Source: Molanna angustata (Eukaryota; Arthropoda; Insecta; Trichoptera; Molannidae). Taken from it: a DNA stretch of 64,000 nucleotides. The stretch is taken from positions 27,850,034 through 27,914,033 of the forward strand of contig OY754979.1 of assembly GCA_963576475.1 (NCBI GenBank). The letters run 5' to 3'. Positions 1-13,700 of this stretch are shown one piece after another. Within the stretch, counting starts at the first letter, position 1; each line of letters begins with the position of its first letter. The position numbers were made by a program, and so were the translations under genes. The notes beneath the pieces are model-generated. The model made no database searches. It was not told the DNA's origin and saw only the letters and a list, made by a program, of their open reading frames with translations.

Positions 1-240
1 AAGTAAAATAAAAGAACTTTTGGATAGGGTGGTAAAAGCAGCATTATCCGCATCCTATTGAATTTGATTGCGCAGGGGAGTGTAGTATATGTCGGAGGTT
101 GGTGGGTGAGTGGTGAGCGAGACTAGAGTCATAGAGGGGCCCCTTAATCCCGAATACATGGTCGCAAGCCCATGTGGCTCGCCTATTCTGGCTGGTACTC
201 TGGTCGCCTATGCCGAGGGTCGTGGTCTAAATTTGTGAAT
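1..240 (+). mobile_element. LINE-D 3' end (C-terminus tail and 3' UTR)
   Basis: From base 3 (gtaaaataaaagaact) it matches the end of the LINE-D endonuclease fragment at 49040-49150, including the motifs gatagggtggtaa, cgcaggggagtg and gtcggaggttggtgggtgag. The element body lies left of the window. It sits in par-6 intron 5. Confidence 0.6.
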
Positions 241-249
241 CCAGTGAAA

Positions 250-480
250 CCACAATTGCCTTTCTGTATTGTATCTTGAAAACTGAATTAGTTTTTCACT
301 AAGATTTTAATATCAGTTAGTTGTCCTCTATGTAAAGATATTTGATAACATAATATATGTATTATCATAATGAATAAATATATTTCAGAACCGTAAACTA
401 TGTTAAAACTAGAATTAGATTGAAAAATGTCAGTTGTATAAAATCAAATAATAGTTTTCCAATTTATGTTGATAGGATAC
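250..480. other. AT-rich intron DNA, nothing recognised
   Basis: This stretch of par-6 intron 5 lies between a LINE-D tail and a TIR element. No exon-like or repeated sequence was recognised. Confidence 0.5.
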
Positions 481-1463
481 GTGCCCCGTTCCAACTTTTC
501 ACTTTTCGCTTTGCGATTTGAGAATTTCGCTAAGTGCAAAGCGTTCGCGTTCCACGAAAAAAAAAATGGTCACTTTGAGGCGTCACCAAACATTTGCAAA
601 CTCTTTTTAATTGACGCTAGCGACACTTAGTGATAACTTAGTAGTACCGAGTGTTTCGCGCGTAGCGTAAACGATCATTTGACACCGTTCGTTCTTGTCT
701 GTTCTGTGATTTCGTTGTTGTTAGAAAATGAGCCGGAAAGACAATATTAAGAAAAAAATAGCCGTGTTGGAGATAATTAAAGAAAAGAAAGGAGTTCTTT
801 TTGGTGCATTTAGTGACTATCACTAATACAGTAAAACAACAGGTGCTTCACTGAATTATTTGTTGTTGAGGAGACAATCCTTTGCTTCTCTTAGTGCTGT
901 TCTGTACCTTAAAATATAGATGAGTAGTAAAATAATCATATTAATTCAAAAAACGGACAAAATAATCACATAAACATAGTTTAAATTATTTAAAAAAAAA
1001 GAATATATCGTGTACCTACTTACTCAAGACATATTCACACTGAGTGCTATTTATTCGAAAAATTTTGAGGAACTGCGTGGGTAAAATATTTTCGAAATTT
1101 ATCCTTTCTCTATAATTTCTTACAACCTTATCTTCCTCATCCCTTTCTAACAATAATCTCTGCAATATTTTATAATAAATTTACTTAAAAATTCTAAACA
1201 AACAACTTCTACTTTCACAACTCGACGAATGGCAAATTTGAAATGTCAAAATATTCTTTTCAATTCATTCGCAAAGTTTGCAAAGTTTTTTAAGAAAAGT
1301 AGTGATGGTGGAACAGAACGGCTTATTTTCTTTGCAATAGGCTTCTACTTTTCGCTTTGCACATTGAAACTTTTACTTTGCGAAAAAATGTAATGGTGGA
1401 ACGAAAACAAGCCGACGAATTGCAAAGCGCAAAGTTGAAAAGTATGATGGTGGAACAGGGCAC
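481..1463 (+). mobile_element. degenerate TIR DNA transposon, Harbinger-like
   Basis: It begins gtgccccgttccaac and ends with the inverse, ggtggaacagggcac. Subterminal blocks rich in gcaaagcg and ggtggaac recur in both halves. The gtgccctgttccacc ends and an internal Myb-like ORF start suggest PIF/Harbinger. A target duplication could not be recognised, so the exact ends are uncertain. Confidence 0.5.
728..826 (+). pseudogene. Myb/SANT-like ORF remnant of the Harbinger-like element
   Basis: The reading frame MSRKDNIKKKIAVLEIIKEK then KGVLFGAFSDYH ends at TAA after 32 residues. The pattern resembles the first helix of Myb/SANT-like DNA-binding domains (many read K..VLFG.FS), which Harbinger elements encode in their second gene. 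It is truncated by the stop and the rest of the domain is absent. Confidence 0.35.
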
Positions 1464-1614
1464 TGGTCTAATGAGAATCAATTATTGCAATAGTATATAA
1501 GTAAAAATTTGCATATTTTTGGATAAGAAATTGAAAAGATATTTTTATTAGTTTATAATCCCTTTAGAGACAGTTATCAATTAAAAGTATTTTCAGAAAA
1601 GTTTCATAAATTAC

Positions 1615-1783
1615 TTGATCTAAAGTTTTCCCTGCAACTTCTATCCCGTTGACCTCGAGCACTTCATCTCCGACGGCCAACAGTCCTGTGCCCTCTGCTA
1701 AACCCCCAGGAACGAGACGAGAAACAAATACTCCCGGTTGCCGTTCTACGCCCGCTGCAGAAACTCTAACACTCGTACCATCC
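1615..1783 (-). CDS. par-6: par-6 coding exon 5 (PDZ core)
   Basis: The acceptor tcaattgcag precedes G|GAT. The exon codes [37 protein letters not shown] and VAGKTLDQ, the heart of the PDZ, and ends in phase 0 at a gtaatt donor (1614). The following exon should begin VTDMM-like, but nothing matching it is visible in bases 1-1614. Confidence 0.95.
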
Positions 1784-4700
1784 CTGCAATTGACACAAAG
1801 ATATTAAATTCAAATGTACGCAGAAACAAATTTCACTTTATATACAAACACACTGTCACGGCTTATTCTACAATGTGGGGTAACCAGCGACAGGTGAGTG
1901 GGTGAACATTGCTTTATAAAATGAAGCACGACACATGCCTCACCTACCAGTCTAGTCTCACCTAAAGAGCTACATTCAGAATGGATGGTGAGCCTCATTG
2001 CTGAACTAATGAGCTTCAAAACTTTGCATTCTACGTATGTTTATTCCACTTAAAACATCTATTTACGCTGAAACCACTGCATAGTAAGCCACTTTATTGA
2101 TTCTTTTAGAGAATTGGCATTCTGTAATACAAACCAGGGATAATAATAATAATAATAATTGTTTATTTACTTTTTAAAAACAAATTACATTGGAACAATA
2201 TTGAATGTATACAAAGAAAAAATAATAATATATACAATATATATATGAATAAGTATATAATACATGAATTAAACCATTTTTGTGGTAGGTATATAGGGTG
2301 TGTTCCACTTTTTACCTTTGTCTGCCTAACTAGGAATAATTCCCGTTTTAAGGCAGCCAATTTATTTTTTGTTTATTTTATAGTTTTCTTCCGAAACAAA
2401 TATATGTTCTGAATGATGAAAACATTATTAAACAATATATCTAAATGTTTAAAGGGATGTTGCGGACAGTCAATTCGCAATTGCGGAACTTGCGTATCAA
2501 TTTGAATATTTGCATCTGTATTTGCGTTTATCAATGAAGGTTGAAGTGGCAATGGGCTGTGCATATAGCTCGACAGGGGGGTACTAGGTGGGCACCCAGA
2601 ATCCTACAGTGGAGGCCCTGGACCAAAAATACAAGTGTCGGAAGACCCTCCAAAAGGACATAGTTCAGCAAGCTGGAAGGACCTGGATGCGAAGGGGGAG
2701 AGACAGAAACGAATGGAAAAGAATGGAAGAGACCTACATCCAGCAGTGGAGGGAGGAAGGCTAAAGAAGAAGAATGAGGATGTTCATGCAGATGTGGTGT
2801 AGGTCACGACATGAAGGAAATTGGGCGGACCGGCATGAGGCGCGTGCGGAAATTGAGTGCGGAAGTTTCAAAATTTTTAATCAGCCCCATACATAAGGTT
2901 TACAACTACCAACATAGTCAAACAATACTGCTATAGAATGTGGACAAACAATGAATATAATGATGTACATAGTAATTGAATTACCTAATATAAAATCCTA
3001 AAGGTTTGTCTGAGCCATGCTTCAGTAGTCTCACTCTTCGACAGGTTTCTGGTACAATGTCTACATCTATAATGGCCGATACCTGCAAAATATCATTTGA
3101 TTATTCAATATGGTAACGATATTACAATCAAATGGATTGGGTCAATCAATCCTAGTGACCGACCGAAGGTCAGATTTTGGCCGAAGCCGAAGTGATTGTT
3201 CGGCCCTAGCCGTAACCTAAGGCCGAAGCTGAATGTTTGATTTTACTAAAAAAATCGATTAAAATAATAAATAATCTGCTTCAATTAAAATAATAAATAA
3301 AAAATCAATTAAAATAATAAATAATAACAGTCGGCACACGACACTGGGCCGGCCGAATCTATACACCCGCTACACATGTCATGTTCGCGCATGTAAATAC
3401 AAGTTTTAACTGTTTTTAGCGGCTGACAAAAAGCTTCGGCTTCGGCTGAAAATTCGGGTTATTTTTGGCCGAAGCCGAAGCTTCGGTCGGACACTAATCA
3501 ATTAGGTGTGCATAGATATATGATGTACCAGTACCTACATACATATATCTTTAATGCATAGGAATTAAATTATTGTTTTGTTTATTTACTGTGTAAATAA
3601 TTTATTTTCTATCCACATCTATTAGTAAAACATCTTTTTCTTCTTATAATCAAGTATGTCTTTTGAATATATGACTTTTTTTTTCACTTTTTGATACTTT
3701 TTCACTTTGTCACTTTTTGATAAAATTAATTTGTTAGATAGAGCCATTGTTTTTTAGATAATACCATTTTGACAATGCTCATCAAAGAGCGATACCGTTG
3801 AAAGGGAGTCGAGTTTTCAATAAATATTAATAGGAGAAATTTATTTAAATTTATTTCTCACACAAATATTGCTTCTCTGGGCTGGAAACACTGGTTAGTT
3901 GGAAGGAATTGCCATACGGCAATAAACTCGCCACTTGCGTAGGGTGCAAGGAAGTGAAGGAGAAATTTATTTAAATTTATTTCTCACACAAATATTGCTT
4001 CTCTGGGCTGGAAACACTGGTTAGTTGGAAGAAATTGCCATACGGCAATAAACTCGCCACTTGCGTAGGGTGCAAGGAAGTGAAGGAGAAATTTATTTAA
4101 ATTTATTTCTCACACAAATATTGCTTCTCTGGGCTGGAAACACTGGTTAGTTGGAAGAAATTGCCATACGGCAATAAACTCGCCACTTGCGTAGGGTGCA
4201 AGGAAGTGAAGGAGAAATTTATTTCTCACACAAATATTGCTTCTCTGGGCTGGAAACACTGGTTAGTTGGAAGAAATTGCCATACGGCAATAAACTCGCC
4301 ACTTGCGTAGGGTGCAAGGAAGTGAAGGAGAAATTTATTTCTCACACAAATATTGCTTCTCTGGGCTGGAAACACTGGTTAGTTGGAAGAAATTGCCATA
4401 CGGCAATAAACTCGCCACTTGCGTAGGGTGCAAGGAAGTGAAGGAGAAATTTATTTCTCACACAAATATTGCTTCTCTGGGCTGGAAACACTGGTTAGTT
4501 GGAAGAAATTGCCATACGGCAATAAACTCGCCACTTGCGTAGGGTGCAAGGAAGTGAAGGAGAAATTTATTTCTCACACAAATATTGCTTCTCTGGGCTG
4601 GAAACACTGGTTAGTTGGAAGAAATTGCCATACGGCAATAAACTCGCCACTTGCGTAGGGTGCAAGGAAGTGAAGGAGAAATTTATTTCTCACACAAATA

Positions 4701-7700
4701 TTGCTTCTCTGGGCTGGAAACACTGGTTAGTTGGAAGAAATTGCCATACGATAATAAACTCGCGTAGGGTGCAAGGAAGTGAAGGAGAAATTTATTTAAA
4801 TTTATTTCTCATGCAAATATTGCTTCTCTGGGCTGGAAACACTGGTTAGTTGGAACAAATTGTCATACGGCAATAAACTCGACACTTGCGCAGGGTGCAA
4901 GGAAGTGTTCATTATTATTATTCAATTTCTTCACGGGTTAACTGGTGAAAAAAAAACTAAAGGAAGGAGTTCTCAAGTTGATTAATTATTATGTATAATA
5001 TTTATAGTGGTGATAGCAAAAATTTTCTAACTATCCAGCATGTGTTTATAATTACACTCTTTTGAATCTGTGTGATTATAAAATTTGGCAGATCAAGTTT
5101 CTTAATAGAATCATTTATATTTTTTATTATTATTATTATTTCAGAACAATTATTAAATCCTAGGAAGAATAATAGTGTAGTGTATATAAAACGTTATTTT
5201 ATATGTATGGCACATAGTTACATATAAATAAATACCTAACCAAAGATTTTTTAATCAGAAATTTTACCTGTCTGAAGTCATGAGGATTGGATATTGCTAA
5301 TGATTTAGTTTTGCCAGGTGTCCCACCGAGTATTGATGAGATTATATTTCTTGGTCTCATTGTTCCATATCCATTCAACTCTTCCAAACTATCACCTGAA
5401 ACAAATAAGAGAACAATATTAGTTACTTCCATATTTACTAGTTGCATATGAGATCCAACTGTAGATGGCGATAGTATAGCATGTGCATCTGTATATATAC
5501 AGTTGGATGATTTATATAGTGCCGTTATCGTGAGAGCTCACCTCAAGAGCGCTTTACATTGGATTTTACTAGTTTAATGCCATGAGACATTTAAAAATAT
5601 AACCATTTGAAGTTGGTCAGTTAGGTGTTGTTCGGACGTTTAAGATCCAACCTTTCCATATTCCATCCTTGGATTATTATCACCACGCTGAGACCAGATG
5701 CCGCCTACCACTGCCCAGAGAAGAAAGTTTCTTCTTACTATTCAGAACCTACATTTAAATAAATCGGAACACATTAAAAAAAGGAACATTAATTTATTTT
5801 ACTTCAGTTGCAATTTTTCAGTTGCAACTGTCAGACTTATTACAAATTCAACAAACATAAAAGCCAAATAGTAGAGGATGGTGGTCATCTATCGTTTGCA
5901 ACACAGGTGCCATTGGGTGTACCTCAAGGTTCCCATTTTGGGCCTCTCTTATTTAATATTTATATAAATGACATTGGATTATGCTTAGGAACAGTAATTA
6001 CATATTATACGCTGAGGATATGAAAATCTATAAAACTGTTATAGACATTACTGATTGTGAGGACTTACAACTTGACCTTGATAGACTAACTTCTTATTGT
6101 GTCTCGAATAAGCTGTTACTAAATGTAAAAAAATGTCACTCCATTACATTCTCTATAAAAAGAGTACAATACAATAGGGAGATGATTGATAAGAAATCAG
6201 ACTGTAGAGACTTAGGTAGGTATACAACTGGACAGTAAACTTTTATTTGACAAACACATTGACACAATTACACTGAAAGCTTATAAAATGTTGAGATTCC
6301 TGATGAGAGTATGCAAACCATTCACACAAGTGAAAACATTTAGCTTACTATATAACACAATTGTTAGAAGTCAATTGGAGCATGCATCAATCATTTGGAA
6401 TCCACAATATAATATTTATATTAACAGTATAGAACGAATACAACAAATATTTTTGAAACATATGAAGTACAAATTTGGTAATAACTACAAACATGAATTG
6501 CGGACTTTACAGACAAGACGAAGGACCTCAGACTTAATGTACCTTTATGACATAATAAACTTCAATATTGACTGTACAGACTTTCTGAAAATTATTAACT
6601 TCAACATACCAAACATACGAATAAGGCACACCTCAACGTTCTTTTTAGAAAAAAAAAAACACTAATGCCACTCAGGATTCGCCATTGTACCGATGCCTTA
6701 CCACGTATAATAATTTGGAAAAGATCAGGTCCGTGGACATATTCTTTATGTCCAGGACTCTTTTCAGGAGCCACGTTAGACAGGAATGATTAATTGTTTT
6801 GTTACCAGCAGTGAGTACAATGTAACATGAAATCAAAGGTGGGCTGATTAAGTTACAATTACAAAACATATTTTCAAGAAACTTTTACATTCCCCCTAAG
6901 GGCCGTATTACAGGAGTTATTTAAGAATAATGTAAGAAAAAGTTGAAGTCCCGTAAGCAGTATATTCTCGCAGTTACCTTTTTCTTACGTTTTTATCAAA
7001 TAACTCCCGTAATAGGACCCTAAGTGTTGTGTACCATTTCAAGAACATTTCATTGTGAGTAGAATGAAGATTAATACTTTGAAATGGTTTGGACATGTAG
7101 AGAGAATGAATGATAAACGCCTGACAAAGAAAGTATACAAGGCTGAAAAGAGTGGAATGAGAGGTCGTGGCTGCCCGAGAAAGAGTTGGCATGATCATAT
7201 AAATGAGATTTTGAAAGATGGGAACATACAAAGTCAGAATAATAGGAGAGCATGTATGACGCGATGTATGGATGTAAATGAGGCAAAACATGTATATCAA
7301 GATAGAAAAGTCTGGGGTTCGGTTCTCTCTGCCTACCCCAAATAGGGAAATGGTATGTATGTAGAGTATATTGTTACTAATTTTCCTGTAGAATAGTTGT
7401 GTAAAAATATAGTTATATGTAGCTTTAATGCACTTTTACCACACATAAATTCAATGGTCATTGTGCAGTGTGACACCTGCATTACTTAATAAGCTTACAA
7501 TATGAGATAAGTAAAGGTACTTGTACAGCTGTGTATGTAATGTGAATATTTAATAGACTTACTGGGGATAACAAACCAATAATGGCATAATAAACAAACA
7601 TCATATTCAGCTCAATCCATCTCAACAAACAAACAAAGCTAATATTAAATTCATGACATGTGTGTAAAAAGTATACCTTCAATTATATATTTGCTTATAT

Positions 7701-10700
7701 AGTAAGTAGCAAGCAATGAAGCAAGTCAAATATTAATTTAAGATGCACCTAATAAATTTTGAATTGCATTGATTGACTATGAAGTTCAAATAACTTCCTT
7801 TACTTTTCAAATGGTTCAATATTTATCTATTTAGTTTATTAATTCCTTACAAAATAGTTATAAAACAATAGTTAAGTATATTGATGTGACAAAATATTAA
7901 ATATGAAAGGATTCCAATAAGGAAAACTGCCTGTATGTGGGAAACATTATTTTTTTTGTTTTTATATTATTTTTTATTTTATGTATGATCAGATGTGTGT
8001 AAATCAGATTTTTAAATCTAGGTTCCAACGCTGAGAGCCAGCTCACCATATCTGGTTTCGCCTCGTGGATGTCTTGGAGCTCCACTAAATTTCTTAATCT
8101 GGCAGTCTTGCACCACATGTTGGACCGACTGCTCAGCTCCACAATTAGTCAGGATTATACCCTTTTCCCCACCTCCAGAGTAAGTAATTGCAGCAGCTCT
8201 GCTCTGTTCTCACTCGGTTTTGGGGTAGGCAGAGAGAACCGAACGTCAGTCTTCTCTTTTTTGATATACATTTAAACTTGCTTTATTCACATCCATGCAT
8301 CGTCTCATACAATCTCTTCTATTACACTTACTTCTTACATGTCCATCCTTCAAAATCCCATTTATGTGATTGTGTCAGCAAACCACCACTATTTTTCCCT
8401 CTTTATCACCCGTATATACTTTTTTGTCGACGGTCATCACTCATTCTTTCTATGTGGTCAAACCCCCATGGGCATTTATTTTCATTGTACATACGATGAT
8501 ACAAAATTACGTATACTATAAATATTGAGAAGTACTGATTTAATTTATATGGAGGATTGTATACATATATATCTGGCTCCCAGACATAACAAATACACCA
8601 TAGTGAAGCAGTCACATAATATAACACGGGTATGGTATGGTGAACAAAGGATCTATTGTACATTTTGCAGGAAAAGCTATAAAACTGCAACAATTCCAAT
8701 TCTTCAGTCTGTATTGGTTTTGTCATTTCCTGGGACCTATGGATGTCATTATGTCTAAATGACCCTCGTGCATGAAACACAAACATTTTTATTTACAAAA
8801 CAATGGGTACTCTGTATACAGTCAACTCAAAACACCTTTTTGATTATGAAATTACTTTGCACACAGTTATACATACATAAAGGTTTTTTCGTATGTTTTT
8901 ATAGCTCAATTTCCTAGAAATGAGTAACCTATACTTATGATTCTTAAATGTAGAGATGCTAGACCAGTCATGGGCAAAGTACGGCCTGCGGGCCTAGTGC
9001 GGCCCTGCGGGGTAGTCAATGCGGCCCGCGACATGGTTTCTAATAACCCCTAAAATTACACCAAGAAAAGGACAATATTTAGCTACCGTTTAGCTTCATA
9101 TAAGCCATACTCTTCATCTGTCACATAAGCCATACTCTTCTAAAGAATTATGGCGCGCGCTAGTGTCTGAATCCGGACGATTCAGCCCTATATAAAGACG
9201 CCTCAGACCGGGAGCGTTCATTCGATCTACCCTGTTCCAGTTGTCGCGGTCGCGCTGTCCTTGCGACCCCATAGTTTTCAATCCGCGTAATCATCGTATA
9301 TTATTCTAATTTAAAATATAATTATTTATTAAGTCAACCATTTTCAATGTATTAGAGTCGCTTATCCAAATAAATTCATGTAAGTAATTGCACCAATTAT
9401 CTTTTGATTTCTGCCATCTAATTACCTGTGTTTTACTGTAATATTAAATATCTATATGTACGTAGTGCTGTGTTAGGTAAGTACCTACACAGTCATTACA
9501 ATACCTTCGCTTGGGGATAGGCAAACAGGTTGAAATACCTAAAGCCTATATAGACCGGCATAGCCTATCCTGGGTGACCACCGACAGGTTATCTAACTTG
9601 ATCGGCAGCATAACCCAGTCCTCGGTAACCAAGATCAGGTAACTTGGTATCCCGAGGGCCCAAAGCCAAACTGGTGACCCAAAACACGAGGTAAAGAATA
9701 ATCAATTTTCGTAACTTTTTTTCTAACAATATATACAAGTACATAATGATCTATATAAGTTGTGTGTGATGCAACAATCAAAAATAAAGTTTATCACTTA
9801 TAAAAATTTGTTTTGTTCATTTTTTTGGTCCGCCAAGATAATTTTTTAGTCTATCTGGCCCTCACCTTAAAAAGTTTGCCCATCACTGTGCTAGACTATA
9901 TGACAAGAGAGATGAGTGTGTAATTTGGATCTCTTTCTTTATTATAAGTAGGAATGTATATTTTCTAATGGTCTCACTACCAAGTATGGGTCAATACTTC
10001 ATAGTGATTGTATAAGGATGGCAAATGGTGAATAAATGGTATGCCGACCGCCGTGGTACAGTTGGTAAGACGTTCGGTTTCTGTGCGGGCGTCATGAGTT
10101 CGATTCCCAGCAGAGGAGAAATTGATTTAAATTCATTTCTCATGCAAATATTGCTTCTCTGGGCTGGGAAACACTGGTTAGTTGGAAGAAATTGCAGTAC
10201 GGCGATAAACTCGCCACTTGCGCAGGGTGCAAGGAAGTGTTCATCATTATTATTATTTAATAAAAAAAAAACAAGGCAATTCTGAGACTGGATAATTTTT
10301 TTTACGAAAAAACGTGTGGACGACGCAGAACACGCATTTGGGTTTTTTTTATTTGGTTGGTTGTCGCGCAAACCGTCCCCTACTCAACCGAAACACGTCA
10401 AGATATTTGCCGAAACCAATTCATAACATACATACTAAGGCGACAGTTACACGTAAAGTATTTACTGTGATCCGTCAATAATACTGATGTATCGTGGTAT
10501 TTACTGAACGTGTAGTCTAGTGTATTGATGGATGTCAATATTTATTTATCGATTTTATTATTAATTTATTAATCCATCAATAAATACTGACGTCCATCAA
10601 TAAATGTTAAATTGATGGATCACAGTAAATACTTTACGTGTAACTGTCGCCTAAGAATTCGTTCGCGCATTCGAATTGCGACAATAGAGACCTCGTTTGA

Positions 10701-13700
10701 AATAGGACGCAATAGGGTTCTTTTAATTTCCTCAGATGTCATACGAAGCGTCATAAACGCGAGATATGTGCAATCAATGGCGAGTATTCACCATATCTGA
10801 CAGACCGTAACAACTAACAACATTACGCACATAACCGTAATAAATAAATGGACACATACAGCACAGATTATTCATTATTATGTTGTGTATTGCAGTAAAT
10901 TCCTGAAACCTCACACACTAATGTAAATTATGACCATAATAATAGTAATATTTACAATAACGCGAACTGGACTCGGCGAATATAATAAAAAACTAACATA
11001 TTTTCGATTTTATATTTCGACATTCTTATACATCATGCAACGTATCAACCAGTACACGAAAATATTATTCAAAAACGCATTTTTTGCTTAAAATCGAAAC
11101 AAAAACCTTACTAGAGTTGACGCCAAATATCTTGAACTTTCAGCCGAGGAGGGGGGAGTTTGTCACGTTAACCAACGAAGCAAAAATACACAAATTTGCG
11201 CTCTGCGCAATCGGGAGCTCGTTCAAGATGTTTGACGAAAATTATACTCTTCTGTAAGAAAAATCTGAAATTGACTGTTTTTTGGTTCTTGAAAGAACGC
11301 ATGCATATCCGATTTATCATTGTAATTGTAATTTATCATCGCCATAAGTCATTATATTAATTCAATAATTTAAAATGCAACTAAAAAAAATATAGCAGAA
11401 TGATAACGAATTTGTGGATAATTCAGAACGAGCTATTTGTATTTATTTATTAACGAGTAATGCTTTATTACATAACACTGTATTTACTTTAAAATGTAAA
11501 ATTGTCGACCTCAATACAGGCCAGCCCTAGTGAGGTCATTAATTACATATTATTATGTACTATGTGAAAAATAAATAAATAAGAAAAGATAAAACATGTA
11601 TGAAAAAAAGCCTTTATTTTTGACGTCGTATCTGTTCGAAATGACAGTTTTTTTAAGCATTAACCACAGAACTAAAGATAGCCTAGTTTTTGTAAATAAA
11701 TAAATCGAGGATTCGCCGTAATATAGGCCTCGAGAAAGTTAAACAACGAATGACACATATTATGGCTTCATTCGTAGAAATATTTGAGTTTTGACAAATT
11801 AATATGTTATTAAATGAAACTGTAAATAATTTAACAACATAAGGTAATAAGTAGGTGTGTGTGTATTGTGTGGTAGGCTTCTCGTGTTTAATATTTCACA
11901 AATGTTTGCCGATGTCAAGGTCGACATACCATTGTAATGACGACTAGTTAAGTGTAAAGAAGATGAGATTATGGTGATATATATGTTGATGGAGGTAACG
12001 GTGTCGCTATCGCATCGCTCACACATCCACCAACACTTTGGGCAAGGACGTGTGTAGTGTTATGTACCTACCACATTTATTTGTTGTTATTACCTATTCA
12101 TCATCACATAAACCACACAGACAAATATATTTATCACAGTTATCTATCTGATACACCGCATCATCGAGGAATTACTGGAATCGCAGTCAGAACAAATTGT
12201 CCGATGTATATAGTGCAGAGAATTGCAATGCAAAAGTGGAGATGGGCAGGACTCATAGCAAGAATGAAGGACAATAGATGGAGGAAAAGACTGGTGGAAT
12301 GGAGACTGAGGTGATAAAATACTACAAGGGCGGCCACCTAACAAATGGGAATTGCACAGGAAAGGGAGAATTGGAATAGGAGAGGGGAGGAGGATATAAG
12401 TATATATGGTTTGTATAATATAGGTTTATTAGTGATCCAGTGATGGAGAATTCGAACCACACCCTAGCTGCCTAGACCGATTTCGTTCGCCTATAGCATT
12501 TATTTTATTAAGTTTGTCGTTGGAGATTTCTTGGCGAAACCCTATTATAAAATAGTAATATAAAAAGTGTGTTTTATTTCTAATTTGCAATAAACGGAGG
12601 AGAAGTGAGTTAACAAAAGCCTCGCCAATAATGGCTGCTAGAAATTACTCTTTGTGGCCACAGAATCCGCAAGACCGAGGGTTCCCAACAACTCCATTGT
12701 AAAATTTTCGTCGAAACACAATAAAAGCTGAATTCATAAATTAAATATAAACCTGGAGTGCGGCAGGATTGAAAAGGGAATAAAGCAAAAATTAGCATAG
12801 GTGGATTTATGTATATATATATAATATAAGCTGCTGGGAGTGGGCTGTGTGAATAATAAAGAACTCAGCCGGTAGATTTTCATATTCTCTTTCGATTGAA
12901 GTAAAAATCTACTTCATAGGCCTTGTAGTTTTTTAGTTACTTATGTACAATAAAAAAAATAATAAAGGGTTTTAATAAAACTAATTTTACAAAAAAATAT
13001 TAAACAAATTCAAATTTCAAAAAACTCATGCAATAGAATAAAGATGTACATACAAACTGTTCCTTATTTAAAAGACAAAAAGGGAAAATATTTTCAAAAT
13101 ATACTATAAAGCCTCTTAACGAGAATGTGGTGAGTTGAAAATGTGAGTGTGCTAGTCCCATTATTTCTGAATTGGTACCATAAGTAAAAACCTGATAAAT
13201 ATTATATTAAGAATTTCAAATTGAGAAGTTATAATTGTTTAGTTTATCTTTGCATCATCGTTTGTGTACAGAATTATATTTTAAACCTTACAACCTCTCA
13301 AAACTTTAACCTTGGCATCAGATCCTGATACTAAAATAAACATATCATATAGTGTAATTTATTTTTGTTTATTTTGTTACCAAAGCTGTATGAAGATAAA
13401 CTTGGACCAGAATTCACATCATGGGTTCCCAAAGTAGCAATAAATTGTTCAGAGAAATTTGGGGAATGGTAAGGCAGTCAATAAATATTTAACATTAATA
13501 ATTGACTTTTGAAATTAAATTCAAATTTTGTCTTTACACATAATTTCAAACATGCGAGTCTAGGCGAATAAGTTAGTCAAGTAATTGTTACGAAATAATT
13601 CACCCAAGAATCGAGAGAATATGAATATTTACAATATTTTTAAAAACGCTACAGCCCATATCTAATGTAGCTGCGGCCTCCTGCAACCTTCGCCTCCAAC

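Noticed and set aside
1..1614. Next par-6 exon (PDZ end)
   Set aside because: Looked for VTDMM and IITVKPANQ-like coding on the minus strand and saw none; it must lie left of the window.
4187..4849. Overlapping 79-104 residue reading frames
   Set aside because: They arise because the SINE array lacks stops in one frame and repeats every 116 bases; the same peptide recurs in each unit.
9160..9400. Confident solo LTR
   Set aside because: TATA and AATAAA are present, but no terminal TG/CA pair, duplication or second copy could be shown, so it is kept as low-confidence only.
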